DNA of 33,339 bases from a virus. Location: IMG/VR virus record IMGVR_UViG_3300010379_000026, positions 1-33,339 of that record; one strand, written 5' to 3'. Positions 1 through 7,738 of this stretch are shown here, in pieces. Position 1 is the stretch's first letter. The number at the start of each line of letters is the position of its first letter. Position numbers and translations under genes: made by a program. The notes beneath the pieces are model-generated. The model worked only from the letters and a program-made list of their open reading frames with translations. It was not told the DNA's origin and made no database searches.

Positions 1-123
1 CCGAACGAACCCTGCCCTTGCGCCGCCCCAGCCGCTTTCTCGGGATTATAGGCCTGTGGATTCCCTTCGCTCTCCGCCAAGGCAATCGCCACGGCTGTGG
101 CGAGATCATCACCAGAGAAGCCA
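1..123. repeat. Terminal direct repeat, left copy (circle junction)
   Basis: These bases are identical to 33217-33339. The lytic transglycosylase frame runs without a break through this repeat and continues at 124-167, so the repeat is best read as the overlap left where a circular sequence was opened, giving a circle of 33216 bp. It is a duplicated stretch of sequence record rather than a functional repeat. Confidence 0.95.
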
Positions 124-167
124 TCACCGGCTGCGATAGCCGCGATCTGGGAGATGGTAAGAGTCAA
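1..167 (-). CDS. Lytic transglycosylase, 5' part (gene crosses the circle junction)
   Basis: This is the 5' end of the gene whose remainder lies at 32880-33339. The start is TTG at 167-165, preceded by an AGGAGG site and overlapping the TGA stop of the upstream 81-residue gene as TTGA, the coupling used throughout this arm. The joined protein has 167 residues. Its N-terminal part carries the SLT-type sequence ALAESEGNPQAYN, with the likely catalytic Glu at residue 32. Without joining the ends only a GTG start inside the domain is available, and that would remove the N-terminal helix and leave no good ribosome binding site. The product should cleave the peptidoglycan glycan strand; see the 3' part for the rest. 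Confidence 0.85.
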   Translation of the reverse strand, partial: MTLTISQIAAIAAGDGFSGDDLATAVAIALAESEGNPQAYNPEKAAGAAQGQGSF

Positions 168-409
168 CCGACCTCCTCCTCTTCCTCATCTTCAAAGTCC
201 TCCGGATCGGGCATCTCGCTCGCATCGATCTGATCCAGCTCTTCGATGACCCTTCCCTCTTGCTCGGCCGCGCGGAAATACTCGCAGGAAGAGAGGTGCT
301 CCCGGTAGTAGGTGCGGCACTCTTTCTCGGTCAGGCCCCAGAACTGGTGCGTCACCTTGATGGTGTCGTCACCGGGATCAACAATATGCACTTCGAGACA
401 AAAGGCCAT
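164..409 (-). CDS. Small acidic protein, unknown function
   Basis: The protein has 81 residues and begins MAFCLEVHIVDPGDDTIKV. It ends in a strongly acidic tail of Glu and Asp (PEDFEDEEEEEVG). The frame extends upstream to 721, but ATG at 409 has a good AAGGAA ribosome binding site 6 bases before it, and the upstream part only shadows the spike gene. The stop overlaps the TTG start of the lytic transglycosylase by 4 bases, so the two are likely translated together. I recognise no family. The acidic tail could mimic DNA or bind a basic partner, but that is a guess. Confidence 0.75.
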   Translation of the reverse strand: MAFCLEVHIVDPGDDTIKVTHQFWGLTEKECRTYYREHLSSCEYFRAAEQEGRVIEELDQIDASEMPDPEDFEDEEEEEVG

Positions 410-423
410 ATGAGTTCCTTTTT

Positions 424-1917
424 TTAGGGCGCGATGAAACCGGTCAACGTGCAACCGAACGCCGTGGCACTTCCCGGGCGACAGCAGATTGCGTTCGCTG
501 CTGTCGGAACGAGGGGAGTCGGGAATGAAGTGGAAGCATTTAAGGAGCCAGTTTCCGTTGCTCCGATAAATTCCCACTTCGCGGTCAGCGCTGTAGTACC
601 CGTCGCGCAATTCGAGCCAGTTCCAAACACGATATCGATCGATTGGGCAGTCGTCACTGCATCGGTGACTGTCGCACTGGTTACATAAGCCCGAAGCCCC
701 GCCCCTGGTGCTGCTTGGCATTGAGTCGTTACCGTCGCCGTGACCGGAACGAAGCAGCTAAATCGATTGGAATTTCCTTGCTGTACAAAGAGCACCCCCT
801 CTACCGTCGCCAGCACGCGTGCTGTATTTCCGCTCGTCACTGCAGTGGGTTGCGTTCCCTGCGAAAGAGATGCTACTCCGGGCATGAGCACATTAGCCGG
901 TAGCGCGGCATTGTTCGCCGCATCAAAGACTGCCCCAGCATTGCCCAACACATCCACCTTTCCGATGGTGTTACCGCCGGTCGGAATCGAACCGGAAGAG
1001 TAATTTACGTTGATCGCGCCCGCTGTGTTGGTGAGCGCAGTAGTGCCGGAGAACAGGGATGCGTTGACGCCAGGAACGGCCGCGGCTGCCGGAGATGTGC
1101 CGAAGTTTGTGACTGCCGTTGCCCCGAGCGCCGTACCTGCCACTTGGGTCAAATTCTGAGCCCATGGCGCCCCGCCCTGATTCGCTGTCACCGTGCCACT
1201 CACCGGTTGCGTCGCCGGGAAATTAGATACACTAATCGCTCCTGAGACGCCAACCGTGTTCGTGACGAAGGCATTCACGGCCGGTACCGCCACAGCAGCC
1301 GGTGTGGAACCGTAATTGACGATCGCGGTCGCTCCCAGACTCGTACCTGCCACTTGGGTCAAATTCTGAGCCCATGGCGCCCCGCCCTGATTCGCTGTCA
1401 CCGTGCCACTCACCGGTTGCGTCACCGGGAAATTAGATACACTCACGCTGGGTATGCCCGAGATCGAAACTGTCACCGTTCCTTGCTGCACCACCGGAAG
1501 AGGATTCGCTGTAGACACTCCGACCAAACTGCCGGCGGAGTTGTAGCCCGTATAATCGGCGCTCGCGGGCACTGGTGAGCCTGTCGGACCCGCCGCCGCG
1601 TTGCCCCCGCCGCCTGCACATCCCGAAATGCAGGTGACGTTAACCGGGCTTGAGCTTGGATTCGTGACCCGCACTGTCGTCGGCGTAATCGTCTGGCAGT
1701 GGCTCGCTATCGCCGCGATGAGAACAAATGCCAGAACGCAAGCCACTTCAAGTACCAGGCGCAGCGGAAAACGGCGCAGCTCCGGGTGATGCTCGACATT
1801 AAACATTGCCCAGTCGTGTTTCTCCGCGTCAGTCATGTGCGCGCACCTCGACTCCGCTTCAAGGCGCCATCCGTGATAGCGCCGGAACCTATCCGCATCT
1901 CGCTTACGAATCCTCAT
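424..1917 (-). CDS. Membrane-anchored spike or fibre candidate with 70-residue repeats
   Basis: The protein has about 497 residues. A basic cytoplasmic-type N-terminus is followed by one strongly hydrophobic segment (LVLEVACVLAFVLIAAIAS, about residues 54-72) and then a Ser/Thr/Gly/Ala-rich beta region. Two near-identical repeats (NFP.TQPVSGTVTANQGG) are encoded by 102-bp DNA repeats spaced 210 bp apart. NFPATQPVSGTVTANQ-type repeats are frequent in phage fibre-like proteins. The C-terminal domain has several Cys residues, including a CC pair. Start choice is uncertain: ATG at 1917 overlaps the upstream stop, while ATG at 1836 has a GAGGTG site 8 bases upstream and keeps the membrane segment. 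I infer a virion surface protein anchored in a membrane. Confidence 0.8.
   Translation of the reverse strand: MRIRKRDADRFRRYHGWRLEAESRCAHMTDAEKHDWAMFNVEHHPELRRFPLRLVLEVACVLAFVLIAAIASHCQTITPTTVRVTNPSSSPVNVTCISGCAGGGGNAAAGPTGSPVPASADYTGYNSAGSLVGVSTANPLPVVQQGTVTVSISGIPSVSVSNFPVTQPVSGTVTANQGGAPWAQNLTQVAGTSLGATAIVNYGSTPAAVAVPAVNAFVTNTVGVSGAISVSNFPATQPVSGTVTANQGGAPWAQNLTQVAGTALGATAVTNFGTSPAAAAVPGVNASLFSGTTALTNTAGAINVNYSSGSIPTGGNTIGKVDVLGNAGAVFDAANNAALPANVLMPGVASLSQGTQPTAVTSGNTARVLATVEGVLFVQQGNSNRFSCFVPVTATVTTQCQAAPGAGLRAYVTSATVTDAVTTAQSIDIVFGTGSNCATGTTALTAKWEFIGATETGSLNASTSFPTPLVPTAANAICCRPGSATAFGCTLTGFIAP
1132..1233 (-). repeat. Direct repeat in spike gene, copy 1
   Basis: This 102-bp stretch recurs at 1342-1443 with a single base difference (GTCGCC against GTCACC). 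The 210-bp spacing equals 70 codons, so the repeat keeps the reading frame and duplicates a structural module of the spike candidate. Confidence 0.95.
1342..1443 (-). repeat. Direct repeat in spike gene, copy 2
   Basis: Second copy of the 102-bp in-frame repeat. Near-identity at DNA level suggests recent duplication or gene conversion, as is common in host-range proteins. Confidence 0.95.
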
Positions 1918-2221
1918 CTTGGTCAAACGTTGTCGAGCCGGCGACCGCCTTCACGTAGCCAACAATCCATCCTGGCGGAAACCAGCTCGCCTCTGGGTTT
2001 GCCGGATTCTGACTGGCTGCGGTAAATGTATATGCGCTGCCCCCTGGGATCCGGACCGCTGTCGAACTCGATAGCGGCTTTGCGATCAGAAAATCAGTAG
2101 TGGGCCATCCGCTCACCCCGGAATTTTCCATGATCCGGACATTCTTGCAGCCCAGGGTACCCTGCACCGTCACGGCGGTGTAACCCGCCGCGTTCACCGT
2201 TATCTGACTCGTCGCAGCCAA
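1904..2221 (-). CDS. Small beta-rich protein, probable virion component
   Basis: The protein has 105 residues, starts MAATSQITVNAAGYTAVTVQ and looks all-beta, with many Thr, Val and Gly residues and one Cys. The start is TTG at 2221, just after an AAAGGGG ribosome binding site. It lies between a small zinc-binding-type protein and the spike candidate, and its end overlaps the spike gene, so a base or accessory protein for the spike is plausible. I recognise no family. Confidence 0.75.
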   Translation of the reverse strand: MAATSQITVNAAGYTAVTVQGTLGCKNVRIMENSGVSGWPTTDFLIAKPLSSSTAVRIPGGSAYTFTAASQNPANPEASWFPPGWIVGYVKAVAGSTTFDQDEDS

Positions 2222-2230
2222 ATTCCCCTT

Positions 2231-2407
2231 TCAGCCAAAGAACCTCTGTCCTTGCGCGACCGCCGCAGCCATGCCGCGCCGTCCCCAGTTATTCGCGTCC
2301 GTTTCGCAAATCCACGCGTCACACGTTGAACAGTAGAAGCATGGCTTCCGGCTCTCGTCGCCGTCGAGCAGCGCGCAAACGTCGCAAGTGTGCAGACACC
2401 AGTTCAA
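2231..2407 (-). CDS. Tiny Cys-rich zinc-ribbon-like protein
   Basis: The protein has 58 residues, MNWCLHTCDVCALLDGDESR at its start, then CFYCSTCDAWIC. The pattern C..CDVC followed by C..C..C....C resembles a zinc ribbon. The TTG start at 2407 follows a GAGGGGG site and overlaps the TGA stop of the glucosaminidase gene as TTGA, exactly like the TTG-started lytic transglycosylase. It resembles in style the 98-residue protein at 22164-22460 (CDLH..FC.YC.RTFC..C). Function is unknown; a structural metal-binding protein or regulator is possible. Confidence 0.75.
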   Translation of the reverse strand: MNWCLHTCDVCALLDGDESRKPCFYCSTCDAWICETDANNWGRRGMAAAVAQGQRFFG

Positions 2408-2877
2408 TCAGCCCCCTCTGCCGGCGGAGTGAGCGAGACGTAGGCCTGGTAGATCGCGAGGCACTTGTCCGCGCGTTTCGGATCGGTTGACCAAGTTTGC
2501 GAAACTTCCCGGACGTACGTCTCGACGTCAGTAGCATTCAGCGCCGCGGCATAGTGCGGATAGGCGTGCGACAGACGGGTCAGTGTGTTGAGCCGGTCTG
2601 CAAAGCAGCTCGCCCAGTCCGGATACTTCACCCAGTTCGCTGTGACCGCTACCCACTCTCCAGCTTCGAATTCGTGTGTGGGCAGCGACACCGTATCGTA
2701 AATGGAATGCTGGTGCTGTTTCATCCCGAAGAGATTGTTGTCTTCGGATGCCAGACCCGAGAGCCCATAGGCGGATTCCAGCGCCGCCTCCGACGAGGCC
2801 ATGCGCGGAAAGGGATGGTTAGCCTGCTGCGCTGCAAGGGTAGCCCTGTCGAGAAAATCCCGTTGTGCACCCGTCAT
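2404..2877 (-). CDS. GH73-type glucosaminidase (endolysin candidate)
   Basis: The protein has 157 residues and matches the core of the FlgJ/GH73 glucosaminidase family: AALESAYGLSGLASEDNNLF followed by GMK is the usual catalytic segment (compare LESGWG..LA...NNLFGIK), with Glu34 as the likely catalytic acid. It should hydrolyse the N-acetylglucosaminyl bond of peptidoglycan. There is no signal peptide or membrane segment, so release would need a holin-like pore or delivery from the virion. The start ATG overlaps the stop of the membrane-anchored helical gene as ATGA. Its position among small membrane proteins supports a lysis cassette, though a virion-associated role in entry is the alternative. 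Confidence 0.88.
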   Translation of the reverse strand: MTGAQRDFLDRATLAAQQANHPFPRMASSEAALESAYGLSGLASEDNNLFGMKQHQHSIYDTVSLPTHEFEAGEWVAVTANWVKYPDWASCFADRLNTLTRLSHAYPHYAAALNATDVETYVREVSQTWSTDPKRADKCLAIYQAYVSLTPPAEGAD

Positions 2878-3554
2878 TTTACAAACCCCGCCATGATATT
2901 CCCCAGTTTCGAGCCCACATCAAGCAGGGCCTTTCCCGTCCGTTCCGCAAATGATGCCGGCGTAGTTAGTTTCTTCTCGTAGTAGGCTGCGGTATGTTCT
3001 CCGCTCGCCAGGATCTTGTCCGCATGGCCGCTCGCCGAGGCCAGCTCAGCCGTGCCTTCGCGGAGATTATCGAAAATTGGGGGAAGATCACTCACACTGA
3101 AAGCGATTTGATCACTGGCATGGCCGAGCGAGGCAAAAGCTAACTGAGCCGACTGTGCGGTGAGATTTAGCTGCCGATCAACATCTGGCAGAATGGCACC
3201 GTTCAACTGCTTGTCGGTGTGATCAAGCAAGAGTGAAGCGCGGTCTACGGTGAGACGTAGCGCCTTCACGGTCTTGTCAGAGTCCGCGGAAGTCTTTTGC
3301 CAGTAGGCTCGCTGTTCGACCGAGGCCGCGTCGAGCTGCGCAACCGTCGAATCTAGATGATCGAGCACGACATTCAGTCGCGCTTCATCCGCGGCGAGGT
3401 TCACGCTCTGCACCTGGAGCACGGCATCCACATCTCTCACGGTTTTATCCGTGTCGCGCGCCAGGCGATGGGCATCGTGGGCGAGGATCGCCGTGCTCAC
3501 GCCGAGGGACAGGAGCGCGAACACGGCGGCGACCTGGAGGAGGACTTTCAGCAT
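2874..3554 (-). CDS. Membrane-anchored helical protein next to endolysin
   Basis: The protein has 226 residues with an N-terminal hydrophobic segment (VLLQVAAVFALLSLGVSTAI, residues 4-23) followed by a long, mainly helical domain rich in Leu, Asp, Gln and Ala with repeated DTDKTV / DSDKTV / DHTDKQL phrases. It looks like an anchored coiled-coil protein facing the periplasm. It overlaps the GH73 gene by ATGA, so a spanin-like role in lysis or a virion membrane role are both possible; I recognise no named family. A predicted promoter lies 56 bases upstream, suggesting a separate lysis transcript. Confidence 0.8.
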   Translation of the reverse strand: MLKVLLQVAAVFALLSLGVSTAILAHDAHRLARDTDKTVRDVDAVLQVQSVNLAADEARLNVVLDHLDSTVAQLDAASVEQRAYWQKTSADSDKTVKALRLTVDRASLLLDHTDKQLNGAILPDVDRQLNLTAQSAQLAFASLGHASDQIAFSVSDLPPIFDNLREGTAELASASGHADKILASGEHTAAYYEKKLTTPASFAERTGKALLDVGSKLGNIMAGFVK

Positions 3555-3609
3555 TTAAATACGTAAATTCAGCGAGGCCGCATCCTGTCACGGTAGCAGC
3601 CCCGCCTGT

Positions 3610-3638
3610 CATTTAAGCTGCGCTTGTTTTGTTGACAA
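3610..3638 (-). promoter_or_regulatory. Predicted promoter for the lysis genes
   Basis: On the minus strand TTGTCA (3638-3633) and TAAATG (3615-3610) are separated by exactly 17 bases, in one of the few gaps in this arm (3555-3668). Transcription would start near 3603, about 48 bases before the ATG at 3554. The -10 box matches the consensus only moderately. Confidence 0.4.
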
Positions 3639-3668
3639 TCGCCAGCCTCAACAGATGACACTCATTAG

Positions 3669-4121
3669 TCAGCCGCAGGCGCTGCCAGTTGCTGGAAGAG
3701 CCGGAGTTGGAACCGGCACTTCCGAAAGAATCGCCTCGACCTCGTTTACCACGGTATCGACGATGGCCGTGACCTTTGTTAGCGTGGCCGTGTCTTTGAT
3801 GTGGCCAGCAGCCAGCAGACTCGCCAAATTCGTCTTGACCCCATTGAGAACCGTGCCGATTTGCTGGTACGTGGTTGCACCTGACGCCGGCGTGACGCTT
3901 GTGGCCAATGCAGCCACCGCAGCCAAGTCACTCTGCACCTGGTTGACCACACTTTGGATTTCTGTCGCCTCCGGCTCTCCTGCAGTCAATGCGACAAGGG
4001 TCTCAACCAGTGGCGCAACGATCGTAATGACGCTGCCCACGGTTCGCTCCCAGTTTCCAGAGCCGAACACTTTCTCAAAGAAAGACTTGACCTTACTGAA
4101 AAAACTCCCGAGTTTGCTCAT
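3669..4121 (-). CDS. Small protein with amphipathic N-terminus, lysis or virion region
   Basis: The protein has 150 residues and begins MSKLGSFFSKVKSFFEKVFG, a basic amphipathic helix, followed by a moderately hydrophobic Val/Ala/Thr-rich region and a Pro-rich end. The start ATG at 4121 has an AGGAGTG site 9 bases upstream; the frame stays open upstream but only as a shadow of the next gene. It sits between a membrane protein and the anchored helical protein. An antiholin, pinholin or virion membrane-associated protein would fit, but nothing in the sequence decides it. Confidence 0.75.
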   Translation of the reverse strand: MSKLGSFFSKVKSFFEKVFGSGNWERTVGSVITIVAPLVETLVALTAGEPEATEIQSVVNQVQSDLAAVAALATSVTPASGATTYQQIGTVLNGVKTNLASLLAAGHIKDTATLTKVTAIVDTVVNEVEAILSEVPVPTPALPATGSACG

Positions 4122-4123
4122 AG

Positions 4124-4534
4124 TTATTTCACTCCTATAGAAGTCGTTGATGGTGGCGATGGTGGCACGATCTGCGAATTCGGGGGAGGCGCTAACTCGG
4201 CAACCTCGACTCGCAGACCTGGGATGAGACCGAAAATCTGGTAGAGCAGGCCATTCGCCGCCCAGCCGCCGATGCCAGCCGTCATGTAGCTCGTGATCGG
4301 GAAGCCTGCCGTCTGCAGTTTGATTCCAACCGTGTGCACAATAAAGCCGTAGAAAAGGCCACAGAAGAACGCACGCTGCGCCAGGTTGACCAGGTGCATT
4401 GAAAGCCACTGCTGCAAGCCAGCAATTCCCGAAGCTAGCCCATTCGTCTTGGACCGAATAGAGTTCTGCGCCTGGCCGGCCACGAAGAGCACCCAGCCCA
4501 TCAGGTACAGCGTGATGTTGACGGCGTGAATCAT
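4124..4534 (-). CDS. Small multi-pass membrane protein (holin candidate)
   Basis: The protein has 136 residues with about three hydrophobic segments: ITLYLMGWVLFVAGQ (residues 7-21), FFCGLFYGFIVHTVGI (about 56-71) and a third around ITSYMTAGIGGWAANGLLYQ (about 80-99). The end is Pro-rich and soluble. Size, membrane segments and the position two genes upstream of the anchored helical and GH73 genes fit a holin, but a virion membrane protein is equally possible. Its ATG overlaps the stop of the 64-residue gene by ATGA. Confidence 0.75.
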   Translation of the reverse strand: MIHAVNITLYLMGWVLFVAGQAQNSIRSKTNGLASGIAGLQQWLSMHLVNLAQRAFFCGLFYGFIVHTVGIKLQTAGFPITSYMTAGIGGWAANGLLYQIFGLIPGLRVEVAELAPPPNSQIVPPSPPSTTSIGVK

Positions 4535-4725
4535 TTTTTCTTCGTCAATTCCGGCTCGACCCGGTAGCCGTTGCGCTTGGCCCAGCGCCGGATCTTCTCC
4601 AGGAACTTCTCATCGGTGCTGGAGAGCACGCCGACGTTAGTCCCGTTCTTCCACAGCGAAATCACGACATTGATCCTCGAAACCGCTTCGCCAGCGCGAA
4701 TCAAATCATTTAGGCCCCGAGCCAC
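4531..4725 (-). CDS. Small basic protein, unknown function
   Basis: The protein has 64 residues, MARGLNDLIRAGEAVSRINV at the start, and ends in a Lys-rich tail (ELTKKK). The start is GTG at 4725 with AAAGGA 7 bases upstream. The middle (VVISLWKNGTNVGVLSS) has the look of a short beta hairpin followed by a helix. It is translationally coupled to the membrane protein downstream. No family recognised. Confidence 0.7.
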   Translation of the reverse strand: MARGLNDLIRAGEAVSRINVVISLWKNGTNVGVLSSTDEKFLEKIRRWAKRNGYRVEPELTKKK

Positions 4726-4743
4726 GTGCCGTCCTTTCCATTC

Positions 4744-5817
4744 TCACTGACTCGAAACCGTCACATCCATGGCAGCGGAGGCCTTCACACAAATCCCATT
4801 CAGCAGATTCACATCGAAAACGAAAGTCTGCAGCGTCGCAGCCACCGACGTGATCACTGCCACTGTGTTTGTTGCGGGCGTGCCGGTGCAGCTCGCCAGC
4901 GGCAGATCGAAGACGCTGAAAGTGCCCACCGCCCCCGTGTTCACCGAAACCGTGTGCACATAACCCAAGGTCGCCTTGATGGCCGTAGCTGTCGTGCCAG
5001 TGACGTGCGTGAACTGGTAAGCGCTGGGCGCAAGGCCTGGACTGGCGAATGTGTAATCCAAATTGAATGTGGCCGTGCTCGCACCGCCCGACGTATACGT
5101 CACAATGAAAAAGGGGCAGATACTCGGAGGAACCTGGAAAATTTGCACGAGCGATTGTGTGGTCTGAAGGCTGAATAATTCAGAGCCACCAGGCAGGAAC
5201 GCGCCATTTGCTCCACAGGCAACCTGCAGCGTCGAACCGGCAGGTCCCGCCGCGCCGGTATAAACAAATTGCAGTGTTCCGGAGGAGCTGCCAAACGGAG
5301 AACGCAGCACTGGGGCAACGAGTGAAGCATTGGCCGCAGCCAGTGTGGCGATATTTTTCACCAATTGACCGATCTGACTTGTGCCAGCCGGGACACCTGG
5401 TGTCATCGAAATGCCGGAATATTTCAAGGTGACGTTTGCGGATCCGGGAATGCACGTGTTCACGCGCACCCCGATCACCGGGTAGTATCCGGTTGCAGTG
5501 AGACCGGTGATGCCAGCCGAGTTGACGGTGTACGTCCCGTAGTCGGAGATATCAAAGAAAGTGGCGCCGTCGTAAGAGGCTTGAATCGTGTAAGCGAGAC
5601 TCGTCGGCGCTCCGCCGCTCGGAAGCATGGTGACACTGTGCGCAGCCTGGCCAATGTTCGATATCAAGACCGTGCCCGCCGCAAGTGCAGCCGTGCACGT
5701 CGAATTGCTGAACGGTACTGACGTAGTAGTCTGGGCAGAGGTGTAACCCACGAACTGCGCCTGCGCCAGACCGCCGAGCACCGCCACCAAGAGCACGAAC
5801 TGTAGAAGTCGTTTCAT
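4744..5817 (-). CDS. Secreted beta-rich surface protein
   Basis: The protein has 357 residues with a clear signal peptide (MKRLLQFVLLVAVLGGLAQA, cleavage probably before QFVGYT). The mature part is Thr/Ser/Gly/Ala-rich, predicted all-beta, and contains several Cys residues that could form disulfides. It begins downstream of the FTTVT-type protein, and both signal peptides share the KR(F/L)LQF opening. Its place among virion genes suggests an exported virion surface or attachment protein, which is unusual for a phage because virion proteins of tailed phages are rarely secreted. An AGGAGG site lies 11 bases before the ATG. Confidence 0.82.
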   Translation of the reverse strand: MKRLLQFVLLVAVLGGLAQAQFVGYTSAQTTTSVPFSNSTCTAALAAGTVLISNIGQAAHSVTMLPSGGAPTSLAYTIQASYDGATFFDISDYGTYTVNSAGITGLTATGYYPVIGVRVNTCIPGSANVTLKYSGISMTPGVPAGTSQIGQLVKNIATLAAANASLVAPVLRSPFGSSSGTLQFVYTGAAGPAGSTLQVACGANGAFLPGGSELFSLQTTQSLVQIFQVPPSICPFFIVTYTSGGASTATFNLDYTFASPGLAPSAYQFTHVTGTTATAIKATLGYVHTVSVNTGAVGTFSVFDLPLASCTGTPATNTVAVITSVAATLQTFVFDVNLLNGICVKASAAMDVTVSSQ

Positions 5818-5853
5818 AAAGGTGTCATCCTCCTAGTGCGAGAGGATAACCGA

Positions 5854-6729
5854 TCACATCTGCTCCAGCGTCGGAAAAATCTGCACCGTGGGATTCGGCG
5901 AGCATGACCCGCCCGCAGTGAAGGTCGCCGTGTACTGCACCGCCGTCCCAGGCTTGGCGGTGAACGTGTACATCGGAGTCGTAAGCACGGGCACGAGTCG
6001 GCCCAGGGCGCCGTTCGTGGTGATGGTATACGTGATCTGCGTCGTGCTCGCTGCCGAGGACTCGTTCGGATCCTGATACTTGACCGCAATGGCAACGACA
6101 GGGTTGCCGGCGCAGCTTGCCCCGATCACGGTTTCACTGGCATAGACCTGAAAGCGATAGGTCGTGCCAGTGGCTGGAATCGTCGGCGCGGTGGCCATCG
6201 TTACTGTGAAGTTATTCCCTACCGTCACGATCGTCGCCGCAGGAAGCGTGTTGAAAACCCGCGCCAGATTGACCTTCACCGTCAGTCCGAAGGCTGCCGC
6301 GTTCAATGTGGCGGAGATGTCCTGCGAACTGCCGGAGATGGTGATCGCGGCCGCGGTAAAACAATTGCCCAGGATCGGAGTAGAGATGTCCGCGGTACTC
6401 GGTGCAGAGCAGACCGTGGCCGTCCATTGCGTCGATCCCGGAGTGATCGCAGCGTTGCTCGGCAGGTTCACCGAGAATCGGCCATTGTTATCGAGGCCGA
6501 TGGGACCAATGCTCTGAGCGACCGGCGTAGGTGGCGTGGTGGGCAGAGTCGGCGCCGTCGTGAAGGGTAACGGGCCCAGCGAGAAGGTCACCAGCCCAAA
6601 AGCATAGGGAATGCCGTTCGGATCGTTCACGGTGGCGGTGACCGTCGTGAAGTTCTGCCCAAACGCGCCGACTGGCAAACCGGCCAGCAGCAGCAGAAGC
6701 GAGAATTGCAAAAAGCGTTTCAGACCCAT
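5854..6729 (-). CDS. Secreted protein with FTTVT..DPNG beta domain
   Basis: The protein has 291 residues. A signal peptide (MGLKRFLQFSLLLLLAGLPV, cleavage near GAFGQ) precedes NFTTVTATVNDPNGIPYAFG. The same opening occurs in the secreted protein at 31676-32827 (QFTTVTGTVVDPNGLAYANG), and both continue with ITISGSSQDIS / LTISGTSQNIS, so the two are paralogues over roughly the first 150 residues. This style of secreted beta domain is familiar to me from acidobacterial genomes, which is my main host hint. Function is probably virion surface or host attachment. The start overlaps the upstream 161-residue gene by 10 bases. Confidence 0.85.
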   Translation of the reverse strand: MGLKRFLQFSLLLLLAGLPVGAFGQNFTTVTATVNDPNGIPYAFGLVTFSLGPLPFTTAPTLPTTPPTPVAQSIGPIGLDNNGRFSVNLPSNAAITPGSTQWTATVCSAPSTADISTPILGNCFTAAAITISGSSQDISATLNAAAFGLTVKVNLARVFNTLPAATIVTVGNNFTVTMATAPTIPATGTTYRFQVYASETVIGASCAGNPVVAIAVKYQDPNESSAASTTQITYTITTNGALGRLVPVLTTPMYTFTAKPGTAVQYTATFTAGGSCSPNPTVQIFPTLEQM

Positions 6730-7205
6730 AAATCCTCCGACTCCAGTTCTTTCGGGTAGAGGAAACCCACCAGCCGCCCTCCCGAAAGTTGACCGGCAAC
6801 CACGATGTTCACGTTCTTGACCACAAGTGTGATCACTTGGTTTTCGAAGATTCGGAACCCTGCAATCTCAACCGGGTTTGCTGGCGATCCGAGCGAAGCC
6901 AGAATCAGATCGTAGGTTGTGGCACCAGGCGGAGGCGCACCGTCCACTAGAATCTGCCAAGTCACACCACCTTGACCCTCAACCCATCCGCCGCCGACGA
7001 AGTTGTTTGCGACTTTTTTGATCACACCATTTCGCCCAATCGGGACCTGGAAGCTGATCACGTTGAACTGCGCCCCAATCGCGGGTAGGTTCACATAGTT
7101 GATCAGGTCGAGGTTCTCCCACTGGTCGGGCGGATCAATCCAAACCGGCCGCGTAACCCGCATCGGCGTTGTCGGACTTGCGATGTCGAGATCGTCTTCG
7201 TTCAT
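6720..7205 (-). CDS. Beta-rich virion protein candidate (161 residues)
   Basis: The protein starts MNEDDLDIASPTTPMRVTRP and appears all-beta, with PIGRNGVIKKVANNFVGGGW, a W-containing dGAPPPGATTYDL stretch and the end GGRLVGFLYPKELE. It lies directly after two other beta-rich proteins of the same size and is coupled to the 174-residue gene by a 4-base overlap. A jelly-roll vertex or minor capsid protein is a reasonable inference. I cannot name a family, and a structure prediction would decide it. Confidence 0.8.
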   Translation of the reverse strand: MNEDDLDIASPTTPMRVTRPVWIDPPDQWENLDLINYVNLPAIGAQFNVISFQVPIGRNGVIKKVANNFVGGGWVEGQGGVTWQILVDGAPPPGATTYDLILASLGSPANPVEIAGFRIFENQVITLVVKNVNIVVAGQLSGGRLVGFLYPKELESEDLWV

Positions 7206-7726
7206 GGATTCGTATCACTTCCTGTGAACGGTGCCGCGACGCCATAGAGCACAAGTTGCACTGTATTTGCTGCAGGCTCCAGGTTCTGGAGGATGACCAG
7301 CGCTTGCGAGCGTGGAATGTCGAACCGGTAGGGCTCGCGCAAAAAGAACGGCGAGACCGTATTCCCACCCAGCAGTCCACGCTTAATGCCGCGGTCGCTG
7401 CCAATCCGCCGGCTCTTGGGTTGGCCGCGGTCGTCGATCCAGATGTGCGCAATGTGCGCCCGGAATCCGCCGACTGTCTCCCCTGTAGTGCTCGCGAGGA
7501 TCGCCAGCAAATGGAAGTCGCGCATCAGATCCACTTTCACCTGGATTGTCTGTTGTGCTCCGAGCACTGCATTCACGACTTCCCATCGCGGTTGATAGCC
7601 TTCGAGGCCAGGCGCAACTTCGGCGTACCGGTAGACCCGCCCCGAATCGGCGAAGGGCATCCCCAGCAAGCGCGCGAAGGGGTGCACGAACTCCGCGCGC
7701 AGCAATTTTTGATTCGCCTGTGGCAT
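7202..7726 (-). CDS. Single jelly-roll-like capsid protein candidate (174 residues)
   Basis: The protein contains NAVLGAQQTIQVKVDLMRDF, then IWIDDRGQPKSRRIG, then FFLREPYRFDIPRSQALVIL and the ending NTVQLVLYGVAA. Alternating hydrophobic beta strands with a conserved loop order suggest a single beta barrel. The neighbouring 160-residue protein shows the same pattern (NAVQQPYQLQI, DF, NTVEIAFSG), so the two look like diverged duplicates. Paired single-barrel capsid proteins of 170-300 residues are established for the P23-77 and halosphaerovirus group; membership here is inference only. Confidence 0.82.
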   Translation of the reverse strand: MPQANQKLLRAEFVHPFARLLGMPFADSGRVYRYAEVAPGLEGYQPRWEVVNAVLGAQQTIQVKVDLMRDFHLLAILASTTGETVGGFRAHIAHIWIDDRGQPKSRRIGSDRGIKRGLLGGNTVSPFFLREPYRFDIPRSQALVILQNLEPAANTVQLVLYGVAAPFTGSDTNP

Positions 7727-7738
7727 GGCCCCTTCTTT

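Noticed and set aside
1-123. True direct terminal repeat of a linear virus
   Set aside because: The transglycosylase gene is complete only when the ends are joined, so an assembly overlap of a circle explains it better.
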